A stretch of DNA of 64,000 nucleotides from Cheilinus undulatus (Eukaryota > Chordata > Actinopteri > Labriformes > Labridae), in contig NC_054870.1 of NCBI RefSeq assembly GCF_018320785.1, forward strand, positions 2,919,199 through 2,983,198, given 5' to 3'. Of the stretch, positions 1-11,034 are shown one piece after another. The translations under genes and the position numbers were made by a program. The notes below the pieces were generated by a model, which saw nothing but the letters and a program-made list of their open reading frames with translations, was not told where the DNA came from and made no database searches. Positions within the stretch are counted from its first letter, which is position 1, and every line of letters starts with the position of its first letter.

Positions 1-887
1 ATTAAGGCTTTGCTGCCATCTTTTGATGATACACTGCACCATATTTAAGGACAGGGTCCAAACAGCAAACAACACATTACAAAGTATACTTCTGTCCATC
101 TGTCCATGAATATAAGGTAAATTGCCAAAATGAGATAAGATATAAAAGCACTGAATAAAATAATGAAACAAACATGTACGCATCTGTACCTCTGTATTTT
201 ATGCATCTATATCTGTTTATTTTACACATCTGTCGCCGTGGCAAAACATTAAAAGTCATGAAAAAAAAGGTGGGGGTAACTAAAAGAACTGGAAAAATAT
301 CTTCAAAAATGAATGATTTAGCGAGAGCAACAGCCTGGATATAAAAGAATTAGGTTTATTATAAAGTGTCTGTATTCAAGATCTTTTAGACTGTGATCAA
401 TAGTTCCATGTATGCATAGACAATTCTGAATCCTGCGTTTCAATCGTGTCATCATGTCAATCCAAGCCCTCTTTTTACAGCTACAGGAATGTATAATATA
501 AAGGTCAAAACCTTCAGTGACACACCAGATGGCAGAAAAGACCATGTTTTTGTAGCTGTGAGGCTCTGAAGGGTCAAAGTGATGGGAAGACATTGGGGTA
601 TCAGCTACAGGTGGATTTATTTGACTAGAACTACCTTTAATTTAAAAAAAAACTTTAAACTTAGGATGAAATTTATTGTTCTGATTATCAAATGGGATTT
701 TTGCTTGGTCTGGTTGTCTGCTGTATACTCCTTGAGTTTTGATCATAGAGTGACAAGAAGGATACTGTTGGAATCTGAGGAGTCTCGGCTTGTGTCGCAG
801 GCATGAAATATAAAATACTGAGGGTGCTTGATTTGCAGTCAAGTACTGTTTGTATCTGTCTGTTTATCCATAAATACATCGTAAGAA
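1..887. other. No gene recognised; repeat traces
   Basis: The stretch is AT-rich, with a weak trace of repeat R1 at about 100-185 (ATAATGAAACAAACATGTAC). Short open frames here show no family signal. Confidence 0.4.
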
Positions 888-1440
888 AAAATCTGAAAGG
901 AGATATCAAAGCATTGAAGATAATAATGAAACAAACTTGTACACATCTTCACACATATTTTCTTCTCTATCTTCCACACTGATGATTGCAACAATCTAAG
1001 AACAGCTAATGCTTTCAGCCACTCAGTCATTTTTCTCCTGTGGAGTGAGCGTGAACAAGAGGAAAAGGGAATGAGGCTGCAAGCATGCAAAAGAGAAAGA
1101 GAGAGAGAGAGAGTAACTGAGCCAAGCAGAGCAGAAAGAGGAGCTGTGAGCTGACAATCCAGTGATTTGTTCATTTTTTTGGAGCAGCTTTCCAAACTTT
1201 CAGGCCTCATACCTCCTGCTCATTTTGTTTTACTGCCAATGTAATGGCAAGCTCTGGAAATTCATGAGGGGGATCACTTTCTGTTTCTGTTAAACTGTAA
1301 GTGTGGCAAACCCACATCCCCCATGTGGCAGCACGCTCTGTTGCTAGCACTCAATGGGTTGCCATACACCCGTGGTCGCAGCACATCCCGACATGCAACG
1401 GGTTGTGAGGACCCGTCATCGCTGCTTGCAGCTTTAATTT
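888..1440 (+). repeat. Interspersed repeat R1, copy A
   Basis: It matches 13401-13917 along its whole length, in the same orientation. Shared blocks include AACAAACTTGTACACATCTT, GCAGAGCAGAAAG, CCAGTGATTTGTTCAT-like and the end TGCTGCTTGCAGCTTTA. A GA-rich run sits at the same place in both. A third weak trace is at about 100-185. No coding capacity was recognised; it is probably a non-autonomous element. The L1-like LINE abuts its right end. Confidence 0.7.
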
Positions 1441-4400
1441 CTAATTGTATCCATTTAGGGATTGTATTCAAATCTGGGGATTCTTTCCAGTAAAGTATGT
1501 TCCGTATGTTAACAGCCCAGTAGTAATATTGAAAGTTAGGGAAGGAAAATCCACCATATTGGCGATGGCGCTGTAACATATTCTTACGTATTCTAGGTGT
1601 TTTCTTATTCCAAATAAACTCTGATATTAGTTTTTCTATTGATGTGAAAAAAGATTTTGACAAAAACACAGGAATACTCTGAAAAACATACAAAAATTTG
1701 GGCAGCGCATTCATTTTGATTGCATTAAATTTCCCTCCTAATGACAAAGGCAGCAAACTCCAGCGTTCCAGATCCTGTCATATTAATGGGGAAATTAGCT
1801 TTAAAAATGTCTTTAAATTCATGTGTAATCCAGATTCCTAAATATTTAAATTTGTGTGTATTTATTTTGAGGGACAAACGGTCGAAATTACGTGTTTTGG
1901 CAGCAGTGTTAACTGGCATGATTTCACTTTTTTGTAAATTAACTTTGAATCCTGATACTTTGCCAAACTCTCCCAATATATTTAGTAAAATTGACAGACT
2001 AGTTGATGGGTCAAATAAAAATAAAAGAATATCATCAGCGTAAAGAGATATCCCATTCTCTGAACCATTTCACCATATTCCCTTTATGCCACCATCACCA
2101 CGTAATGCAACAGCTAATGGCTCAACTGCTATAGCAAATAATAGGGGTGACAGCGGACATCCCAGTCTAGTGCCGCACAGAAGTGGAAAATAAGCAGAGA
2201 GGCTATTGTTTGTACGGACAGCTGCTGTTGGAGAGGAGTATAAGACTTTTATCCAGGAGACAAATTTTGAACCGAAGCCAAATTGTTTGAGGGTATAGAA
2301 GAGATAATCCCTCTCCACCCTATCGAATGCTTTTCGGCGTCAAGGGATATTAATATCTCTGGGGTGTCGGGTAGAGTGGGGTCATAGAGGATATTAACTA
2401 GGCGTCGTATGTTAAAAAAAGAGTGATGGTTTAATGAACCCCGTTTGATCATCGGATATGATGGAAGGAAGAATAGTTTCTAAACAATGTGCTAACATCT
2501 TCGCTTGAATTTTACTGTCCAAATTTAGAAGGGCGATACAAACTGCACTCCAGGGGACTTTTATCTTTTTTGTGAATGAGTGAAATAACCACCTGGCGCA
2601 TTGTCGGGGGGAGGGAGGAAGTATTAAAAGATTCCTCAAATATAGAAAGCAAAACAGGGGCAAGATGGGTGGCAAACTTCTTGTAGAATTCACTTGGAAA
2701 TCCGTCAGGACCGGGAGATTTTCCGTTTTGCATAGTTTGTCGCGTTTATGAATTCTGCTGTGGAAAATGGCCTTTCCAGATTGGTGGCGACCTCATTATC
2801 AATTGTAGGGATCTTTAATTTTTCAAAAAACGAACGCAGCAAAGACTCATTCTCAGGAGATTGTGTAGTATATAATTTTGAGTAAAATTTGTGAAAACAT
2901 GAATAAATTTCTAAATGGTCTGTGTGTCTGGATCTAAATTCATCATTTATCTCCGCTATGATTCAGTCTGAGGATTTCTGATGGAGCTGATGCGCAAGGA
3001 TTTTTCCAGCTTTCTCACCAAATTCAAAATGTTTGCTCTGTGTTTTGGAAATGAGATTTTCAATATGTTTTCTTGACAGAAGATTAAATTCTGTTTGGAG
3101 AACTAATCTTTGTTTAAATAAGTCATTGGTTGGGTTAGAAGCGAGGACTTTATCTAAATCTAAAATATCATTTGTTAATTGTTTGAGTCTTGCATTGTGA
3201 CTTTTTCTAAGTTTTGCACTATATGAGATAATTTGTCCCCTGAGATAAGCCTTCATTGACTCCCAGACTGTTGATTCAGGCATTTCTGGGGTTTGATTAT
3301 ATTTGAGAAATGAAGTTATTTCAGATGATATGAAATTAACAAAGTTTTCATCAGAAAGTAACAGAGTTAAAACGCCAAGGACGATAGTTGGTAAGAGAGG
3401 TCAGCACTCATAAAGTCATCAATAAAGGAGCATGGTCTGATATGATAATAGCTTGATATTCACATTTAGTTATCCAAGAAAGGAGCCTGTTGTCTAAAAA
3501 AAAATAGTCGATGCAAGAATATGTTCCATGAACAGGTGAGAAAAAAGAGTAACTTTTAGATTTGGGGTTCAAGAAGCGCCAAGCGTCAGCTATTCCATTT
3601 GTATTGAGGAATGATTGAATAGTAAGAGCTGTTTTGGATTTGATTGAAACATTAGATGAGCTGAGATCTACATCAGGTGACATAGCACAGTTCATATCTC
3701 CACCTAAAACGAGATGGTGTGTATCCATGTTTGGAAGTTGGGAAAAAAGTTTGTAAAAAAAAGAGCTGTCGTGCCAGTATGGGGCATAGACATTAGCCAG
3801 GATGACTGGTGTATTATATAGTCTGCCTACCACAACTATGTAGCGACCTGATGAGTCCGTTTCAACCTTTGACATAACAAATGGGATGTTTTTATTGATG
3901 AGGATGGCTGCCCCTCTGGACTTAGGGTGGAAATTTGAATGATATGACTGACCAATCCATCCCCCTCTGAGTCTTGAATGATTGAAAGTACTCAAATGTG
4001 TTTCCTGGAGGAAGGCTATACCTACATTAAGTTTTCCCAGGTGAGATAATACTTTTTTGCATTTAATAGGGTGATTTAAGGATTTCACATTCCAACTAAC
4101 AAAGGTTACATTGCAACCAACTGGTCCATTTGAAAAGTTTAGTGTAGTCATTATCTTAAGTGATAACAGAAAGTATCATTGCCATTCTGTTGCAGGATGA
4201 ACTGAAGTTTTGACGGAGCTGATAAGATACCCATGGAGGGAGAAAAGAAAAAAAAGAAAAGGGAAAAATAAATTGGAAAAAACAATAAGGAGTTAGGTAT
4301 ATTTGTTTCCCATACCCTTACACCTATTAGAACGAGGTGTGTTCAAAACCCTTTGCAGTGGTATCCACACATTTAAGTGTTTATAGGGGGAATAAACTAA

Positions 4401-5568
4401 CCTTACTGGGTAAGCTCTACTGAATCCAAAGAATAGCTTAATATAAGGCACACTGAACAAAATACTGATACATCTATATACGAACCTTTCTGCTTACAGG
4501 CATATTTCCTTTTGCAGGTATTAAAATAAAAAACTCTATTAGGAGAGTTGTAGTAGTAATAACTATAAGAGCTGTGTAATAAAGAACTTAGATTTGAGCT
4601 ATGAACTGAGAACATATGAAGAAAGGTATGAAGAAAAATATCCCATCATAGCTCTGTGTAATGAAAAATTGGGAGTCACTTAGTGACTAGCCAAATAATA
4701 TATCTAAGTATTTATAAATGTGATAAAAGAGTTAAAGCATTAGAAACATAAGTAATACAGTTGACTAAAAAGTAAAGAATATATATTCAAAACTATAAGG
4801 TGTTCTTTGACTTGTGTTTTTCCCTTCAAATATTCTTCTGGCATTATTTTGGATTATTAACTATGAATTTATGCCAGCTAGAAATATATCAGCATCTTCA
4901 TCTTGAGTCCTTGCAATGACAGTCACTGTGTGTATTTATTACTCATCGGGAGTAATAATAGCATCAACATAATTTACATGATAAACAGCTCACTCTTACT
5001 TGTGATCCGTTCAATTTTATGGTGTCTCTGGTAGAATTTTGGCCTTCACATATGTCAGGGCTTCTTCCAGGTTTATAAACTGCTTCTCAGTCCCGTTGTG
5101 TGTGACTCGTAGTCTCACCAGATGAATGAGGCCATAGCGGACGTTTGCCTGTCCTCGTAGCAGTCGTTTGACCTCCGTGAATGCTGATCTGGCTTGTACC
5201 ATGCTCGGGGGGTAATCCGGGAATATGTAGATGGGAACCCCGTTGATTTGAAGTGGTCCAGATTCTCAAGCGCGGCAGAGAACTTCCACACAGTCCTGAT
5301 AATAATGTAACTTCGCCACAATGGCGCGAGGCTTATCTGATCTCCTTGCCTGGAGGCCCCGGTGAGATCTGTCAATCAGAATGTTTTTGTCCATGTTCAG
5401 CACTTTTCTCAGCAAACTGAAAACAGCAGATGGAGTGCTCGAACCGGGGGTCTCCGGCACATTCAGAATCTGAATATTAGAACGTCTCATCCTTCTTTCA
5501 ATGTCAAGGCATTTTTCTTTCAGACTGGTTACCTCGGTCTCGAGCTTACCGTCAGTGCATATTTTTAA
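1440..5568 (-). mobile_element. Degraded L1/Tx1-like non-LTR retrotransposon
   Basis: Reading right to left: ORF1 C-terminal remnants (about 5570-5010; RRSNIQILNVPE, then IDRSHRG, as in L1 ORF1 proteins), about 850 bp without a recognised product, then ORF2. ORF2 has an apurinic endonuclease domain (4151-3408; FVSWNVKSLN, LQETHL, ISDHAPLL), a reverse transcriptase (about 2950-1980; GKSPGPDGFPSEFYK, YADD at 2042-2031) and a C-terminal part (1976-1440). Frameshifts and stops break ORF2 into at least six pieces, so it is inactive. It runs directly into another repeat at 1440. It is 5' truncated in ORF1. Confidence 0.88.
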
Positions 5569-8006
5569 TCTTTATGTAAAACATCAACTCGCTTTAATTC
5601 TGGCTTAAGCAAAAAAAAAAAAAAAAATCCCAGACCCCCAAATATCTCAATTTGTTAAGCATAACAGCCTGTTATCATTTGGTTTTATGGAGGAGAACCT
5701 ATGTCAGTTGTTTGTGTATGCTGTACTTGGTACACAAATGTTTAACTAAACAAAAGTTAACTATAATAACAGCTATACAGTCAGAATAGTTCTTTGTTTT
5801 TTGAAAAACCCGAGTGATATTAGTTAAAATTAGTTATAAATATCTTTGCCCACTACATAGTAACCCCTTCTTACCCCCAGATGTGCATAAACACATCAAA
5901 TAAACTTATTTTGTTAAATCAACAATTGAAAAAAATGTATTGGTTATTATCAGTTATCGGCCATCAGGAGTAGGAAATTATGGGTTATCGGTATCGGTTC
6001 CAAAAAAGTTATCGTGCATCACTAGGTAGTGATATCAGCTAAATTTAATTTGTAAATATCCCCATAATGTATAAACCCCAATATTGTGCATTCCTAGTCA
6101 AACTAAGAAATATAGTAAAGTTTTATGTTCCTATGTGGGTCTTTATTAATGGATTTCTTGCAGGCCAATTCAAAAGGACCAAGGGCCACAGTTGGCCCAC
6201 AGGCCATAGTTTGGACACCCCTTATATATTTACTGATACTCAGAGTATAGGAAAATATTCCTAACATTAGTAGAAATTCATTAAACACTGTTAGTGTTTG
6301 GTCCATATTGTTGTGTCACACTGGGTTCTGGGTTCGTCTGTGCGTAATTGGAGAGGACGAGGCTAACGTAGTACACGTTTTTAACATGGTCTAGCCTATG
6401 TGCCTTAAAATAAAACTTGGGATTATAGCAGCGCTCCTCTTCAACATAATGACACCTGTACCTCATCTGCCCTGGGCCTGCCCCGTCTGTAAGAGCAGCA
6501 GCTGGTCCCTCTCTCAGCATTGTGGAGCGTGGCCACTAGCGCTCCAGACGCACAGAATTGCACATGACGACAGCAAAAAACATTCCGCTTGAGTCTGAAA
6601 TTTACCAAAAATAAGAAATAAATGGACTGGGCATGAAATTAAAATCTCAAATCAAAGTGGAGTGAAGTTTTTGGGGCAACAAGTCAAACCTTAAGTGTTA
6701 TCTGCACATCTGGCATGCACATGCCTCTCTCACCTTGTCATAGCACCCGTGCGATGAGGAGTAAAAACCCCTTAGCATAGACCAATTTTCTCGTAGCATT
6801 TGAGACATATATATTGCACTGTACACCCTTGTTTTGGACCCATATCGTAAGTCAAACAGGAAGTCGGCCATTTTGAATTTTTTGGGTCAAACGAGGCATA
6901 TTTTAGGGGTCGTACTTGAACAAACTAGTCCGAGGGCGTTCATCCTTTGGTGTAGAGCAAGAAGAGATGTCTTAGGTCAAGTTATTTGGGATTTTCTCAT
7001 TAGTTGAAAGGCGTGGCCATGGCGACCCCTTAAATTGAAATGCTCCATCATGTGCTAAAAGTGGCTGGTGCTCACAAAAAAATTTCCATTTATTACAAGA
7101 TTGGCCAAATCCTGCTGAAATTAGCCCAGAGACATCCCTCAAGGTTGGTATTACTCAAATTTGAAGGTTAAGAGTCCTTACCTAAAATGGTGTGGCGGTG
7201 ACAAATTTTCATTCGCCATGTAACAGGATGTGAATTATCTAGTGCTTACAAAACATGTAAAGCCATTAAACTTAGCAGAAAAACACCCAGTAGCAAAACG
7301 AGGTGAGGTGATAGGATGACTGTCGGTGGGCATGGCTTTTTGGCTCAGTAACGCCCCCTACAGTAATTTGAAAATTCAGCCCCTGCAGCAGGATTATCCG
7401 AGAATTTTGAAAATTTCTTGAGTTTATACAACATTTTAAGTTCTACAAAGAAAAAGCCTTTCGGACCCATGCCATAAAAAAATAGAAAGTCTGCCATTTT
7501 TATTTTTGTGGTCAAATAGCAGCACATTTAGCATAATTATCACTACAGCCATTTTTACACAAAAACTATCCTCTGAGAACAGAATCCCCTTTCTTTGTTT
7601 TTTTTAAGGTTTGGTGTTTAAATGTCATTCAGATCCACTAATGTGCCTGAAACTGCTGTAGTATGCATGCCAGGCCAATAGTTGGCAGTGTGACTGACAA
7701 TGAAACACATGCATGCTCACCTTTCCTTCCTCCTGGTGGAAGTCTTTAAACAAGTTTGGCTTTGGTGACTACTTTTCTTCAGCAATGAAAACTCTTCATA
7801 AAAACAGTAATAGTTCTATAAAATTAGTAGATTGATCAGGCAGCAACATCACTGCCCGATCAGTAACTGCCGTAAAATGCTTCGATAGGCCGCCGAGCGG
7901 ATGCAGACACGTGTTTGCACATGTGCAGTACAAATTGGGTTTCCAGGTGCTGACAGTGTCAGCAGACAAACATGGCTGACACTCAAATGTTTGTGTGGAC
8001 AGATGA
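5569..8006. other. Repeat-derived spacer with DNA-transposon ends
   Basis: A hAT-like right end with a TTATCGGTATCGGTTCC motif is at about 5940-6026. Another element end (GGCCATAGTTTGGACACCCC) is at 6163-6219. From about 6780 to 7560 there is a diverged repeat with stretches such as GTCAAACAGGAAGTCGGCCA. No gene was found. Confidence 0.45.
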
Positions 8007-8081
8007 AGTCACAAACCATGGGTTTGGTCTGCAGGATTGCCACATGGGGGAGTTTCCCACCAAACAAACTAACACACAAAC

Positions 8082-8423
8082 ATGGCACCTATCACTGAGG
8101 ACCTGCATGAGCTCTCCCATGAGTTAATAACAGATATTTTAGTCCTGTCAGAGAATGTTGACACTGGAATTTCAGACCCTGAGCATGTGGCTAGCAAAGC
8201 AGAGGGATTTATTGAAGTTCTTGGAGTTATTTCTGCTCTGCCTGACCAAGATATTGACCGAAGAGTGTTCGCAAAGTGTTGGTTAACTGGTTTATTTGTC
8301 AGCGCAGTAGTAGATGTTGTATTGTTTCGTACACATACATGTTTTGTCAAGTTTTCCAGGCACTTCAGGTTTCGTCTTTGCTTTGTACGTAAACTACGCC
8401 TGTGTCATCAAATGGTCCACTAG
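8082..8423 (+). CDS. Unknown 113-residue ORF of the palindromic element
   Basis: It starts MAPITEDLHELSHELITDIL and is mostly acidic and helical-looking in the first 60 residues, then hydrophobic (LTGLFVSAVVDVVLF). It ends in a stop that lies within the A-box region of the tRNA-like sequence. The mirrored copy in the other arm keeps the frame with conservative changes for 66 codons before a stop. I recognise no domain. It may be only a chance frame in a repeat. Confidence 0.35.
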   Translation: MAPITEDLHELSHELITDILVLSENVDTGISDPEHVASKAEGFIEVLGVISALPDQDIDRRVFAKCWLTGLFVSAVVDVVLFRTHTCFVKFSRHFRFRLCFVRKLRLCHQMVH

Positions 8424-8480
8424 CTCAGTGCTAGGATAGATCTCTGTCACTTGGGAGACCAGGGTTCAAATCCCTCCGTG
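8412..8480 (+). repeat. tRNA-like sequence, left arm of palindrome
   Basis: It has an A-box-like TAGCTCAGTGCTAGG, a B-box GGGTTCAAATCCC, and a possible anticodon stem between. The acceptor ends do not pair well, so it is more likely a Pol III promoter relic than a working tRNA gene. Confidence 0.55.
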
Positions 8481-8889
8481 TAATAATTATTGATGTCTCT
8501 ATGGTTCATATAGTTTTTAATTTTTTTAATGATTTTATGGAATAAAAAAGTATATGAACCCCTCTCTGTGTCTTTACTGGGCTCTGTTAACGTAGTGCAC
8601 AGATCCTAGATCAGGTAAAATAACCCTGATGCCAGATCATCTATCATAAAAATCAACAATATTTAGTGTATTATTAGGCTGTTAGGTAATATTAGGTAAT
8701 ATATTCTGTGATGACATGTGATGTATCAGTAGTCTGGCTTGGATACGTTGGACAGTGTGAATGCAGGCCAAGGGGGGGACAGGGGAGGTTAACAGAGCCC
8801 AGTAAGGACACAGAGAGGGGTTCATATCGTTTTTTATTCCATAAAAATCATTAAAAACAAATAAAAGAAACCATAGAGACATCAATAAT

Positions 8890-8962
8890 TATGACTCTAG
8901 GGGGATTTGAACCCCGGTCTCCCAAGTGACAGAGATCTATCCTAGCACTGAGATAGTGGACC
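8890..8962 (-). repeat. tRNA-like sequence, right arm of palindrome
   Basis: This is the mirror of 8412-8480. Read on the minus strand it has ATCTCAGTGCTAGG and GGGGTTCAAATCCCC, so its T-arm pairs better than in the left copy. Confidence 0.55.
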
Positions 8963-9418
8963 AGTTGATGACAGAGGCGTAGTTTATGTACAAAGCAAAG
9001 ACGACACCTGAAGTGCCTGGAAAACTTGGCAAAACATGTATGTGTACGAAACAATACAACATCTACTACTGCGCTGACAAATAAACCAGTTAATCAACAC
9101 TTTGTGAACACTCTTCGGTCAATATCTTGGTCAGACAGAGCGGAAATAACTCCAAGAACTTCAATAAATCCCTCTGCTTTGCTAGCCACATGCTCAGGGT
9201 CCGAAATTCCAGCGTCAGCGTGTTCTGACAGGACTAAAATATCTGTTATTAACTCATGGGAGAGCTCATGCAGGTCCTCAGTGATAGGTGCCATGTTTGT
9301 GTGTTAGTTTGTTTGGTGGGAAACGCCCTCGTCTGGCAGCCCTGCAGACCAAACCCATGGTTTGTGACTGTTCAGCATTAGTCCCGCCCACTGAGTTTGA
9401 TGGGAGAGGATGACAGAT

Positions 9419-9473
9419 AAAATTAATTCATGATGCACTATGTGCTCCAGCAGTGTATCATGAATTTAATTTT
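9419..9473. repeat. Hairpin next to the palindrome
   Basis: AATTAATTCATGATGCAC and its imperfect reverse complement GTGTATCATGAATTTAATT flank a short loop and can form a stem of about 18-20 bp. Confidence 0.5.
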
Positions 9474-9480
9474 CTGAACA

Positions 9481-9645
9481 CTTTTCTGATAGGGGCCATG
9501 TTTGTGTGTTAGTTTGTTTGGTGGGAAGTGCCCCCATGTGGCAATCCTGCAGACCAAACCAATGGTTTGTGACTGGTCAACGTTAGTCCCGCCCACTGAG
9601 TTTGATGGGAGAGGATGACAGATAAAATAAATTCATGATGCACTG
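9481..9645 (+). repeat. Direct duplicate of the palindrome's right end and flank
   Basis: It matches 9288-9450 in the same orientation, including GTCCCGCCCACTGAGTTTGA and GGGAGAGGATGACAGATAAA. It ends in the ATTCATGATGCAC sequence that borders the minisatellite. Confidence 0.7.
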
Positions 9646-9654
9646 CTGGAGCAG

Positions 9655-10128
9655 GAACCATGAATTGATTAAATGTGTCATGAATTAATTAAATGTGTAA
9701 TTCACATTTAATTAATTCATGACACATTTAATTGATTCATAAATTACACATTTAATTATTTCATGACACATTTAATTAATTCATAAATTACACATTTAAT
9801 TAATTCATAAATTACACATTTAATTAATTCATGATACATTTAATTAATTCATAAATTACACATTTAATTAATTCATGACACATTTAATTAATTTATAAAT
9901 TACACATTTAATTAATTTATGACACATTTAATTAATTCATGGCACATTTAATTAATTCATTACACATTTAATTAGTTAATTGCACATTTAATTAATTAAT
10001 GGCACATTTAATTAATTCATTACACATTTAATTAATTCATTGCACATTTAATTAATTTATGACACATTTGATTAATTAATGGCACATTTAATTAATTAAT
10101 GGCAAATTTAATTAATTAATGAATTATA
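9655..10128. repeat. AT-rich minisatellite, unit about 20-22 bp
   Basis: More than 20 units of the type CACATTTAATTAATTCATGA or CACATTTAATTAATTCATAA follow one another. The first two units (9655-9705) are inverted relative to the rest, so the left end can form a hairpin. Confidence 0.9.
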
Positions 10129-10305
10129 TATTTCATTTTGGCACTCTCAGTCCTCCATATAAATGGTCAAAAAGCGAAAAAAAAATGATTCAAAGGTTCA
10201 AAATTGGTATAAAATCGCAAAAATTGGGTGAAAAGTGTCAAAAAAGGAGTTAGAGATAACAAAGATGTCAGAAAGCAGCAAAAAATGTGCTAAATATAGT
10301 GAAAA

Positions 10306-10483
10306 TTAAGGCTGTCAGTATTTATCTACAGTCACATTCGAGGGGAGAGACTTGAGAACGATTAAAAACATCTAAATATATATATAAAAAACACAGTCGA
10401 ATAGTGATTTAAGCATTCGAATCTCAGGAAGTCTCTAATATTCGAATTATATTCAAGCCCCGAATTTCATTCCAACAGCCTTA
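10306..10483. mobile_element. Small MITE with AAGGCTGT ends
   Basis: Inverted ends TTAAGGCTGT and ACAGCCTTA enclose about 175 bp. The inner end (ATTCGAATTATATTC, then CCGAATTTCATTCCAACAG) matches the right end of the longer element at 49212-49977. Confidence 0.6.
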
Positions 10484-10871
10484 GTGAAAAGTGACTAAAA
10501 TGGCCAAAAAGCGGAAACAGAATTGGTGAAAAGGTGAAAAATAGGCATTAAATGGCAAAAACTAGGTGACAAGTAGCAAAAATCAGGGAAAATTGATATA
10601 AAAAAGGAGTTATGGATGATAAAAATAGTCAGAAGCTGCAAAAATCTGGTAAAAAAATAGTAACAAGTGACTTAAACGGGCAAAAGGCAGCAAAAATGTG
10701 GTGAAAATTAATGAAAGTGACTAAAATGGTCAAAAAGGTGAAAAAATGTGGTATTAAATAGTGAAAAGTGACTTAAATGGCAAAAAGCTGAAAAAATGTG
10801 GTTAAAAAATAGTGAATGGTGACTAAAATGGGCAAAAATATGCAGGAATATGGTAAAAAGGAAAAAATATT

Positions 10872-11034
10872 GGGAGTGCAGATGGTCGAGTGGTTTAAGG
10901 CGCTGCCCAAGGGCCTGTGGCCCTTTTTCCGCATGTCTCTCCCCACTTTCTTCCCTGTTTCCGAGTCTATCCACTGTCCGTCCTCTATCAAATAGAGGTA
11001 TTAAAAGGCCCAAAAATAAATCTTAAAAAAAAAA
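10872..11034 (+). mobile_element. tRNA-derived SINE, copy 1 (B box lost)
   Basis: An A-box-like GGTCGAGTGGTTTAAGGCGC is followed by the same body as the copy at 55081 (GCATGTCTCTCCC, TATCCACTGTCC, TCTATCAAATA, CCCAAAAATAAA) and a short A tail. The B-box segment is missing. Confidence 0.75.

Larger units (their letters stand above)
8007..9369. mobile_element. 1.36-kb palindrome with tRNA-like sequences and an ORF in each arm
   Basis: The left arm 8007-8592 is the inverted copy of the right arm 8785-9369, around a 192-bp unique centre. By eye the arms differ at a few percent of positions. From the outside in, each arm has a conserved 70-bp end, an ORF (ATG at 8082; complement of 9292-9294), a tRNA-like sequence (8412-8480; complement 8890-8962), and TGAACCCCTCTCTGTGTC near the centre. 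The ORF is open for 113 codons on the left and stopped after 66 codons on the right (TGG to TGA). It looks like a foldback element. I do not recognise the family. Confidence 0.75.

Noticed and set aside
8412..8480. A working tRNA gene
   Set aside because: A and B boxes are visible, but the acceptor ends do not pair and the same sequence is mirrored in a repeat.
9655..10128. Regular repeats that could suggest a CRISPR array
   Set aside because: The units join without unique spacers and the genome is a vertebrate; it is a minisatellite.
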